64,000 nt of DNA from assembly GCA_948567375.1 (NCBI GenBank), contig OX419757.1, positions 66,905,836 through 66,969,835 on the forward strand, given 5' to 3'. The first letter of the stretch is position 1; every line of letters starts with the position of its first letter. The position numbers and the translations under genes were made by a program. The DNA comes from Lunularia cruciata. Its lineage: Eukaryota; Streptophyta; Marchantiopsida; Lunulariales; Lunulariaceae. The notes under the pieces are model-generated. The model was not told where the DNA came from and did no database searches. It worked only from the letters and a program-made list of their open reading frames with translations. Shown here one piece after another: positions 46,448 through 56,807 of this stretch.

Positions 46448-47840
46448 TTACATGGAAGTGCATTTAGTGTTGGTATCATATTTTTTGTCACTATAGTATG
46501 AATTTGGAGCGGGATGTTTTGGCTTTAGATTGTAACTTGTTGTAGAAGGCTTGATTTCATGCCAAACTTGAGTTAGCACTTTGAAATATTGACTTATTTC
46601 CTCAAGAGATTTTCCTCTCCATAGGAGACTCATTTTGATTTCATGATTGCGCTTAGACTCTAAACTCATCTCCTTGAACTTGTGTTTGTCTGCCCCAACT
46701 TTCCTTTTATCAACATTTAATTTCTTCTCTATCTCAACTTTCATCTTCTTTGTCTCTAATCTAACATGCTTAGTTTCCATCTTTATCAATGTTTTCTCTT
46801 GTTTCCTCATGTTGGTGGCTTTTAGTTTAGCTAGTCATAACCTCTTCCTAGATTCTATAGTAGCGGCCTTCAACATGGTGACTTTTGCTAAATCTTGAGA
46901 CAATGACATACTAGGTGACATTCTGGGTACCTTACTTGTTAATATTCCACCTTTTCTTCTCTTTGGGTCACATTCTCCTTCTTGGTCAAGGAAAGTGCAC
47001 TCTAACCCATCCCTTGTAGAAGTTAGTGGAGGTGGTGTAACTAAAGGTGATTTCTCTACTTGTGCAACAAATTGTGACTCCTCCTTGGATGATTGAATTC
47101 CATTCTCCAAGTCCTTCATGTAAACACTAGGTATACTTTCCACCCCATGGGTGTTTGGGACAAATTGGGAGCACGAGTCCAAGACCACCACCTTTGGAGG
47201 AGATAGAATTGAGAGCCAGTAAAGATGTTTTCTTTGCATTCATGGACCTTGTTGACACTAGCCTCACTTGATTTGGGATTTAACTCTCCCAAACTTACCA
47301 TAGCAGGTGGAGTAATGTTTGCTCTATTCTTGAACATGGCTTCCATTCAATTTATCATCTATAGTTCTCCATCCTTTGCCATATTCCTTTTTGTGAGACC
47401 TCTAATAAAATTGTATTTCAACTCTTGAGTTTCTTTGTACCATTTCTTGTACAATCTCTCACCTATTATAGAAGTAGGAAATCCTTACACTCCCAAACCA
47501 AAAATGTGGCCATGAAACTAAAAGCAATGGATTTTTGAATGTGCTTTTTGCGATTCCCACCATGAATTTGTGCAAAATGCTCAAGGTCTTCTAAATAATC
47601 TAATATTTGGCCATAATGGTGTGTCGTCATGAGGAACCATTTGTCCTCTTTTGTTTTGATAGGCTCGAAAGAAGCCATCCTCAACAATTCTCCAAATTTC
47701 CTTAATGAATGTTCAAGTTTTGAATCCAAATGTGAGTCTAAAGGTCTTGGTTTTGTATCCAAATGTGAGCTTGCACTGCAATTAGGTACTTGATCTCCCA
47801 TTGCATAATTTTTGTTGCACTTTTGGACCTTGACCCTCAA
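46448..47840 (-). pseudogene. family E repeat gene, copy E2 (unassigned; coiled-coil C-terminus)
   Basis: On the minus strand: an N-terminal part (47,466-47,840) with HHYGQILDYLEDLEHFAQIH and KKHIQKSIAFSFMATFL; a basic block with LYKKWYKETQELKYNF (near 47,400); NRANITPPAMVSLGE (near 47,300); a Ser/Pro-rich linker with DPKRRKGG; then a Lys/Glu-rich coiled coil (46,448-46,810) and the tail YNLKPKHPAPNSYY. All blocks have counterparts in E1 in the same order. The basic Trp-containing block could be a Myb/SANT-like DNA-binding fold, but I cannot confirm this. Broken into several frames. It converges on D2. Confidence 0.6.
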
Positions 47841-50016
47841 TCAATTTCTTTGTTGCTATAGGGTGGCACGGATCATTTTCCATAACTCGTGCTATCTCCC
47901 TTGCCGCACTAATATATGGAAAAGAACCACCACACCAATGCAAAACTACTTAACCCACCACTTAGTTACTGACAAGAGCATTAGCACACCAATGGCAAGA
48001 TTTGAGTTTGAATAGTTGAGTGCGGCATTTTGGATCTGCCAAAAAATTTCATGAATCACCCACCAAAAAACGTGGTAACTCTCTCAAGAAGCCACATTAC
48101 CTCTTTTGACAATCATTTATTTTGATACGGCAACACTAAACATCTGTAACATGACGCCTGATTTTTTTAAATGAACGCAACTTGCACTAAATATCCCATA
48201 ACACCATTTACCGAACATTCATTTATTAGCACTTCATCTCCTTACAGAGTTCACTAAAAATAGTTTCAAAGTTTGTTATTTATTCGGAAGACATTCGTCA
48301 AAACTATTTTTGAAACTCCCCATTGTGTGCACACTCTCCTGACCAAGAGAGTTCTGTATAAAGATCAATCTCCAAAGAACCCTAAACCCATCTCCGCAAG
48401 GCTAACTGTCACATTTCCGATAAATCTCGTAGGTGTTCACGTCCCAAGAACATTGGATCATGATACTTCTATTGCAACTTGATCTTCTTACTCTTCCTGC
48501 CTCTACTTATCAAAGAAATGAGATTATGCAACTACTGCATGTTTCTGGCTTCTACTTTGTTTGGCAATTTTGCTTATAAGGTCATGGTTCTGATGTACCA
48601 AGGAATCATGTAAGAACCAATTAACGAGTTGTAACAGAACGCTGTAGCTGATAAATAATTCGTTCGTGCTTCGATGAGATTTTTATTTTTGAAGTACAGA
48701 GTAACATGTTCGTTGATCCCAGCAATCAATGTTAACAAACAACATTCAAAATTTGAAATCAAAGCTTGAGAAAGTACTTGAGAAACAGAACATCTCGATC
48801 GACTGCACATGTCTCATCTCCTTCGTTACATAGATTTGAAACTTGTCAAGTTAATAAAAGATGACATAGGTGAGAAACTCACACGTTTTTAGTCACCGAC
48901 CATAATATGGAATAGTGAAAGGACATTATCATTACAAAGGCGTTCAAAGATAATGGAATGAAGTACCACCAATAAGTCCTCAAAGGAAAAGTGGTGAGAT
49001 TGCTGAGAACAGTCTCGTCCTCACTCGCACACACATTAAGTACCACCACGAGCGCCATACTTCCCCGTCCAGGCTCTCCTCGTTGGATATTTTGGATATT
49101 TTGTCTCGCTTTTATCATATTCATCAAAGCACTCCTATGCTACTGTTCAAGTCTTTGTTATTTGTTTCGTGCAACATTGCCATACTCAGTTATAGCTCGT
49201 TTAGCCCAAGGATGTTAATTCTAGAAACTCTGGACATCCATTTTCAATCCTAGGAAGAAAGATATGACATGGTCTTCCCATAACGAGGTACATACCAAAG
49301 TCAGTATTCTTCGTTCGATTCTATCTGTATACTTTTAATTTTGACAGAAGTATAAACCCAGACTGCTGGTCGATGCAAAGTTGACAAAACTGAACTGATG
49401 TATGTATTGTTTTCTACCAAGAAGGGATTATCCATCAGGCATTTCGTACCGCTTTTTGGACAAATCAATCTCCAATATAGACACAGATGTGATTACAAAT
49501 CACAGTAATCCAAGTTTCCTCCTTGATTAGTGTTCTCAATCATTAATCTTCGCAGTAGTAAGTCCTTAACTCCTATAGGACTTCCTCAGAAGTAACGACT
49601 AAAGGCGCCATGCACCCCTGTTTCCTGTCAGAACCGCCAAGTGGCGCAAAGTCGGAGTTTCCAAAAGTTCGTCGTCCATTTCTTTTGAGGTGAGAGTTTC
49701 TCAGTTGTGGCGATCACAACAATCCTTGACACTTACCGCACTCATCTCCTCCTCTCCAATTTTCCACATCGGTCGATCCATTAGGCTCCGTTATCCTGTT
49801 TGCCTCTGTACATTCACGTTCACACATTGATTGAAGAAGTTTCGGTTTTGGGTTCAGAGGGACTAGGCGTGGCGATTGTCTTGTAGAGAGAGGGGGTAAA
49901 GAGTTACGAGTTTACAGTCAGAAGGTTCGTCCTTGAAATCTCCACCGAAGTGGAGAAGTAGGATCGATTGATCACCTTTTGTGGTGGATTTTAATTTTTG
50001 AGAAAGGAGAGCTGCC
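47841..50016. other. host-like intergenic DNA and upstream region of the FAP gene
   Basis: Repeat-like DNA gives way at about 48,050 to sequence of mixed composition with no repeats noticed. No gene supported. The last 250-300 bp before the ATG at 50,017 become richer in GC and CT and probably contain the promoter and 5' UTR of the FAP-like gene. I could not place a TATA box with confidence. Confidence 0.5.
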
Positions 50017-52549
50017 ATGGCTGGGTCAATGTCAGGATCTTCCGGCATGGCAGCAGCAGGTCCCCACGTATCTCCATTATCCAAATTTGCGCAAACTGTT
50101 TCGAGCCAATTTGGCCAGCATTGGAGAGCCGTGGGAGCGGCGTCTGCTCTCGGGTCGGGGCTCGCTCTGACATTGACTGCGGGGAAGGTTCCCGCTATTA
50201 GGGAGAAGAAGGACGGGACAACGAGCGGGCTTATGGAGCAGCTGCAGGAAAATTACGGGTCGCACTTTTTGTTTCGGAATAGTGTGATTGCAGCTCTGAG
50301 TTTGAGCAGTGAAGCAACTGCTGCTCACGTTGAGGAATTGGTGGAGCCGAAAACGGGTGTTGTGTTCCCGGCGGCGTCTCCTGATGGGAAGCAGCTCACG
50401 GGAATTGGATTGAGGAAGAAGAGTATCTTGGGGCTCAAGAGCATCACGGTCTACGCGTATGGTAAGGCTCCAAATTTTGACCCCTGTAATGATAAGGAAT
50501 TCTATGATTCATCTATGTGGTGTTGACATTTGAAATCCGAAGTAACCGGCTTCTCATCTTTCTCTGTTTCTTAATTGCTATGTATACTCACTTGGTATGT
50601 ATACCCACGTTCCAATCCATGAAACTTGTGATGAAGCATCATGTAATGCAGAGAACAGAGTGAAGTAGAGATTAGATGATTTATTTGGCGACGGGTTTTT
50701 CAAATCCCAGTTCGATTACACAACTTTCTCTTTCTTCGCAATAATGTAGGTAATGCACAGCGAGGCTCTAATCTATCTAAAACACCAAGTAATGATGAAA
50801 CCAGAGTGTAGAGAAGTTCTCTGACATATGTGGTGATGGTTAAGAAGTCCTAATGTGGCTCCTCGCCGTTCTCTTTTTGAGTAATGTGAGCATGTCAATT
50901 TTAATTAATGTAGGTAATTAATAGTAAGCCTATAATATATCTCAAACTTGCGAGGGAGCATCATGCAATGAAGAGATCATTGGTGTGATGTATGTGGTGA
51001 TGGTCTGTAAGTCCCAATGTGGCTCCTCGACTTTCTCTGTTTCAATAATGTGAGCATTATTTTCTCAGTAATGTAGGGAATGTATAGTAAAACTATTCAT
51101 CTGCAACTTGTCGGGACGCATTATTGATGCGGAGATCCGACAGATTCTATGACTCATGTGGTGCTGGTTCTAGAAATCCTATTGGCTCATCAGGTTTTGT
51201 CTGTTTCAGCAATGTTGTCATTTCATTTTCTGAAACGTTTGCATCGAATAGTAAAGATTCAATTTTCTGATGCCTGCGGAGAAGCATCATGTTATGCGCA
51301 GAGCAGAGAGGGGGAGAGATTTATGAATTAGGTGGTGATTTCATCAAAAATCCTGGAAGGGCTGGTCAGTTTCAGGAATGTGGCATTATTATTCGAGAAG
51401 ATAGGTACGAATAGGTTAGTAGTTCGTAGTTGGGAAAGTGCCCGGGGCAGAGCTCAGGAAGCTGTTATTGTTTCTGGTTTGCCATCAGGCATGCTCAACC
51501 ACTGTCGGGGTGTGAGATGCAGGTCTTTATGCAGACCCAGATACTCTGAAGTCAGTATTGGGCGATAAGTACGGATCTTTGAAGCCCGAGGAGGCTCAGA
51601 AGACCCCAGACTTATTTGACGATGTAACAGAGAAAGACGTCGGATTGACCGTTCGGCTTGTCATTGTATATGGAAAGCTTAAAATGGGAGCCATTCGGAG
51701 CGCTTTCGAAGGTTCAGTGGGCAGCGGTATCAAGAAGTTCAGTGGCGAGGAAAACAAGGAGCTACTTCGAAGGTGGTTTTCAGCTGTGTGCTCCTTAGCA
51801 TTGTGTATTTGTTGAATATGTCTTCTTTCAATTGACTGGTATAAAAGCTAATACAGCTAGTAATAGCATGGATCGACGTTCCCTTTTTCCAAATATTTTC
51901 TGTGATCTCAGTTTCTAGTTACATAGGACCAGATAAGAACTACCGTCCACTGTGGTCTACGTCACTCAGATTTCGTGTACTCAAAAAATAATTCATTGCT
52001 TAGTGCAACTTACATACTTTAATTAGATCAAGTTCAGTTTAAGTTTAGTCAGTCTCCAAGCTAAGGTTCTCCCTCCACTCTGATCATTTGCAGTTTTACT
52101 AGTATATTCAAAGATGATATGAAGCTTCCACGCGGTACAACGATTGACATAACTCGCCTTCCTGGTCAAGTTCTACAAACAAAGAGTAAGGAACTCTTCT
52201 CTTATGCTTTAATTTACCAGAAACCTCCAATGAGCTCTCTGGAGTAAAAGGTAGTTGTCAACGCTCGTGAGTTGTGCAAGACGGAATTTCTGCTTACTCT
52301 TCTAAATTTCGTGGGAAGTGTGGTCCAGTGCAGGTCCAAGAACTCAGCCGTACTTAATACACGACAAATCCCGCAAGCTTTAAATCATATCTTGCATTGT
52401 ATCTTGCAGTTGATGGACAGGATATTGGAAGTGTGCAAAGTCCCCTGCTATGTCGAGCTTTATTCGATTTGTACCTGGGAGACGAGGCTTTTGACAAGGC
52501 TGCCAAGGAAACAATGGGTTCAGGTTTTGCCCACTTACTTTCCAGCTAA
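50017..52549 (+). CDS. chalcone-isomerase-fold fatty-acid-binding protein (FAP2-like), four exons
   Basis: Exons are 50,017-50,461, 51,523-51,772, 52,094-52,185 and 52,410-52,549, giving 308 residues. Introns are 1,061, 321 and 224 bp with GT-AG ends and matching phases; the donor of intron 2 (GTGGTT) is weak. The start ATG sits in GCCATGG. Residues 1-60 are rich in Ser, Ala and Gly and poor in acids, fitting a plastid transit peptide. The fold spans about residues 108-305: EPKTGVVFPAAS, TGIGLRKKSILGLKS, VYAYGLYAD, LRSFTSIFKDDMKLPRGTT and LCRALFDLYLGDEAFDK. Arg133 and Tyr146 have the 13-residue spacing of the carboxylate-binding Arg103/Tyr116 of Arabidopsis FAP1. FAP proteins bind fatty acids in plastids and are not flavonoid isomerases. 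FAP2-like is my best fit among FAP1-3, by resemblance. No operon-like neighbours. Confidence 0.9.
50490..51420 (+). repeat. degenerate ~165 bp tandem repeat filling intron 1 of the FAP gene
   Basis: Five to six diverged units are marked by GAAGCATCATGTAATGCAGAG-like boxes near 50,633, 50,790, 50,956, 51,115 and 51,281. Each is followed by ATGTGGTGATGGT, AATGTGGCTC and TTTCTCTGTTTCAG-like boxes and GTAATGTAGGTAATG. The array takes up most of the 1.06 kb intron. Several units thus contain a pyrimidine tract plus AG that looks like a 3' splice site. Confidence 0.7.
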
Positions 52550-54260
52550 GCTACAGAAACAGCTCCAAAAAATTTGCACTGACGATGATCCGAAATACGA
52601 GGTTAGACAATTCATTTGATGGGAAATAAAGTACAACCTCTGTTAGCTGCTAATCAGGCTAGGAGACGGGCTGAAACTCGGTGCGAAACCAAATTGACCA
52701 AGAGAGTGATGCAATACCTGCCACTCGCACGCCCAGCTTAGAAGGACTTATGCTGGAGCTGGAACTTTTCTTAGTACCGTTAACTAGGTCGCAAACTTGA
52801 CTGCATCCTAGCATCAGTTAGAACAGAACAAAAAGGCCATCTAGGTCACCATTGATTGCCAGCGGATGCTGAGAATACTTAAGCAACAGATGGATCAAAT
52901 TGTAAGCATTTCAAAATGCGTCCAAAACCTCCATCAGGTAATGTTAATTGATCCTTCTCCAGTGGTTTTCTGGCTTCAGTAACGTAGATCCTTCTATATT
53001 CAGAGGAATATGTTTCCTTTCTTTAGGGGGTTCAATTAGAGAAGAGACACGGAGGCTGTAGATATGAGCCTGAGGTGTTAATTAATTGGAGTTTGTTACT
53101 CTACTACTTGCTCACAGATTAATGAATCTTTGTGTGTGCTAGTATCTGCTAAATGCCGGCTAACTATTGGAAGGAAAATGTGGGAACTGCCGAATGATAT
53201 TCTAGGCACCAGCTGTCTCCTTTAGTTCAGGATCGATCGTCTTTTATCCGTGGGCTCCTTCCCAGAACCAATATTGGCAGAACATCCGTCATTGACCAGA
53301 AAGTATTGTTGGAACTCTATTTTCCTTTGATTAGGTTGACTTGCTCCTGCTGTCTCAATCAATTGTTAATGTCATTATCAGATAAATTCATCTCACCAAA
53401 TATCAAATCTAAAAACTTGTATTGAAGCCGACTCTAATGCTGATCAGTAATCTAAAATGATGAATGGGAACTTGGTTAAGTTTGATCATGATCGCTACCA
53501 CTAGAACAATGCTTACTCCACTGCTGATCAATACAGCGACAAATTTAAGTTGTAACATCGCAGTCAACATGCAACCGATGAATTTATGTTTATCACCAGA
53601 AGTTCATGCATCGTCCAGTTACAGCTCATGCGTTAATCAATCAAATGTCACAACAGGAGTCTTGGATTTTGTCTCTTCCTCTGTAATCTTGCATACAAAC
53701 CAAAAAGAATCACGGATGTCTTGGATTTGTCTGGATACTTCGACCTAGTCAGAAGTTTATCTTCCTCCATTTCACCGGTCCAGGATTCTTGTATGTCGAT
53801 TCATGACTTTACCGCTGATTGTTGGACATATTGATAATCGCAAGTCAATCATATTCTCCTGTCTACTTATGGTTCTTGTCATATCCTTCAACAATACTGA
53901 CGTCTTTTTGACCGTGACCGCGTTACTGGATCTTTATGTATGTAGGTGACCACATGGTAAACATCGTCAAACTAGCCGGCCACCCATGGTATGCATGGAA
54001 TGATAGCACTAATTCAATGGTTATCTATCACTGGCATGACACCGAAGAGAAGTGGACTGGAATCTTCCCCTAATGCTTGCTAAAGTCCTCTCGAAAATAT
54101 TATTTATCATTCTATAGATCCATCTATGTTTAACTAAGTCCACTTTACTCCCTTGCTTTGCCATGGACCCCATCACCTGTTGACAGTGTAGATTATTTCG
54201 TTAAGTTGACGAAGAAACACAAAGACACACACCCACAAGTTGTCTATTCGACCACACTCA
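52550..54260. other. 3' flank of the FAP gene, no gene seen
   Basis: The first few hundred bases would hold the 3' UTR. The remainder is low-copy-looking DNA with only short open frames (longest 94 codons at 53,464-53,748, no domain). Confidence 0.5.
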
Positions 54261-54530
54261 GTTGATGGAGTTCAAAGGAGCTAAGAAACCCCTGTAATGT
54301 GGTGACAGATTATGGCATTATGCAATATATAATCAGATTGCCAAAATAAGCTGCTTCACTTGCGAGCTTGATAATTTGATGAGACAGCCTCGACGTTTAT
54401 TAGTCTATCGACAGGTTAGAATTATGAGTAGAGACAAGCTCGCAAGTGGAGCCACTTATTTTGACAATCCGATTATGTAATCAATCACGAAGTTATTGGT
54501 GTTTCTTAAGCTCCTGGAAACTCCATCAAC
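54261..54530. repeat. long imperfect inverted repeat (hairpin), arms ~96-110 nt, loop ~64 nt
   Basis: The left arm 54,261-54,370 (GTTGATGGAGTT to TTGCGAGCTTG) pairs with the right arm 54,435-54,530 (CAAGCTCGCAAG to AACTCCATCAAC). The innermost 42 bases pair best, with about five mismatches. The outer parts pair in blocks (GTTGATGGAGTT, GGAGCT, AAGAAAC, GATTA). It could be a small foldback transposon (MITE) or a microRNA-type precursor; the sequence alone does not decide. Confidence 0.8.
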
Positions 54531-55538
54531 TTATCCCTAGAGCTTAAGTCAAATGCGGACTGGATATCAAATAAAGACAATGCCTACTCCGATTTCAAAT
54601 ACTTGACTTAGTAGTTACTGCAAATGACGCATTTTTTACTGAAATCGTTACAAGCAAGCGAAGCTTTTGTCGGAAGCTCGATTGTGGTTACCTAACTTGG
54701 GTTCAACTCAAATGTGGTCGATGCTAAAGTTAGCTTGATATAAATTAGTCAACAGGGGTTTCACCAATGATGAGCTTCTGCTTGCTTGTTTCCTTCCATG
54801 TTCTGAATGAGAGGAATCTGCGATGAGGACATATGCTACTTAAACATTTCGTGGTTCAAACCTCAGATTTCGAGTCGTCCGACCGGAGCGACTAATTGCT
54901 GGCTGCTTCGTAAGCAGCCGGCAACCATTCGTTTCGAAGATCTCTCCCTCGGGGGACATTGAGAATCGAAACTTGAGATCACATAATGAAGCGTAGAAGT
55001 CTCGATGAGGGTAGATGGGAATTTTGACAAATTAATTTTGAGAAGTCCTACAACACAACTGAGTCTTGTGTATTACCAAACTCTTGATAACTGATTCGCA
55101 AATGTCTAACGAAAGAAGAAGATACAACTAGAGTGATAAAGGGCAAGATTTTGATCGATCGGGCAAGTGAGCCTTGACAAGGAGGTCCCATGAAATTAAG
55201 TATCATTTCCAAAGAGTCTTTTTGTTGGTGTTTGGTGAGCTTATGAACGGAAGGTGAGTACCCACATCACATCTCATATCTTTCAAAAACACTTGAACAT
55301 AAAAACATGTCTTGTTCTGTAAAGATCATGACTCTCCCAACGTGGAGTCTACTTCTGACCCAACAAGATGCTAATATCTTGCTAAAAGTGCAATTGAGAC
55401 TGAGCAGCAGTCTAGCATGCAGAGACTACCCCTGAGTAGATATTATCAACAACGCTCGCTTTTTGCTTCTAAAGTTGTCTTTATCGCCTCATCAGTGATG
55501 TCATTTGTCTTTGCAGCTAAAACCTCACACTTATTTCC

Positions 55539-55572
<34 letters not shown>

Positions 55573-56128
55573 TGTACACTCTCTACTTTTCTGAATATGG
55601 TGTTGTTTGTCAGTTCTAATGAGCAGATCAGTCAATCCTATTGGTAGCCAAACTCTCCCAACTTCTGCTTTGTACGCGAGAGATCACTTGTAGATGAGCG
55701 TCTCTTTAGGCTCACCCGATGCATTAGGATTTGTGTCTCCAATCTCCAGAACAATATCTCTTTGAGGACAGCAATGTTCTGCTTAGAAAGTGTTTGGTGA
55801 TTTAATATTGTAAATGGAAAGAAGTCCTGTGATGCAGATCATCAGGACCTTTTGACACCCACGATGAAAGTTCATGATTCATTTATTTTCCTCCATTTGA
55901 ATCTCCGATCGAGTCTGGACCGTAAAGGCAAAGCGTCAGGATGAGAAAACTTAAACTGGATAAATTCTCCATTGCATATACACTTGTGAGCTTTATAGTA
56001 TATATGATTGATGTTCTGATGTCAAAACCGACTATAAGCATATTTATTTACAGACCAAAACACAACACCAATTCAAGTTTCTTTATCTTTGCCATGAAAC
56101 GAAGACTGCAGCAGCATTTCGGTATTCA

Positions 56129-56206
<78 letters not shown>

Positions 56207-56736
56207 ACGAGAGCCTTTCAGTGTATAGTTGAGTTGAGTTTCATCTTATCATCCATCATTCATTCAGTACTTAAGTTTCATGGACTGTATGGTTCTCTAC
56301 ACATGAGACAAAATTATACGAGGATTCTAAAAGACTAAAATGGTGTCAGTGCCTGCCCAAATCGAGCAAAACACCAAAAAGAGCTTCGAGCTTCTCCATG
56401 ACTTTCAGAGCAAGACAAGGGTGCTTGAAAAATAAGTCAACAATGAATCATCGACATATCCAGGATGATAAAGGATGACCGTATTTCTAACAGCTGTAAC
56501 ACTGTCAATACCAGAAATAGAGGCATCAACGTGGTTAGATTCCTGGACGATATTTCCTTTTCCAGATGCTTAATCCTTTGGTTCATTATCATGTTGTCTT
56601 TATGGAGTTGTATAAAACATGTGTAAATTTCTTTTGTTACACTAGTTTAATCACCCACGTACACAATCACTAAACTTCTGTTCGGAATATTGTCATGTCC
56701 TGTTGCAATCTCTCTCGCATATTCTTTTATGTGCAG
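54531..56736. other. low-copy intergenic DNA with small simple repeats
   Basis: No gene supported. It contains a compact stem-loop at 54,898-54,922 (GGCTGCTT-CGT-AAGCAGCC), an (ATT)n run near 55,540-55,571 and the (GA)n tract at 56,132. Confidence 0.5.
56132..56201. repeat. (GA)35 microsatellite
   Basis: Uninterrupted GA dinucleotides. The Glu-Arg frame through it is an artefact, because there is no coding context here. Confidence 0.95.
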
Positions 56737-56807
56737 ATCTTCCTGCTATCGAAGGAATCAACAAGCTTGACCCCAGTCTCATTCATAAAATTCTGTCAAC
56801 TCTCTGA
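56737..56807 (+). CDS. possible terminal exon, origin uncertain
   Basis: A good 3' splice site (pyrimidine tract, then TTATGTGCAG) precedes an open 71-nt stretch ending in TGA. It reads LPAIEGINKLDPSLIHKILS. Its phase would fit a splice from GGTTCAG at 52,523 in FAP exon 4, but that donor (GTTTTG) is poor, and exon 4 already reads to a family-like C-terminus ending in LLSS. It may be the end of another unrecognised gene, or chance. Confidence 0.2.

Noticed and set aside
50077-50328. Minus-strand open frame opposite FAP exon 1
   Set aside because: It is the antisense shadow of a well-supported exon.
52524-56736. A 4.2 kb last intron for the FAP gene
   Set aside because: The donor GTTTTG is poor, and reading through exon 4 gives a normal-length, family-like C-terminus, so the stop at 52,547-52,549 was preferred.
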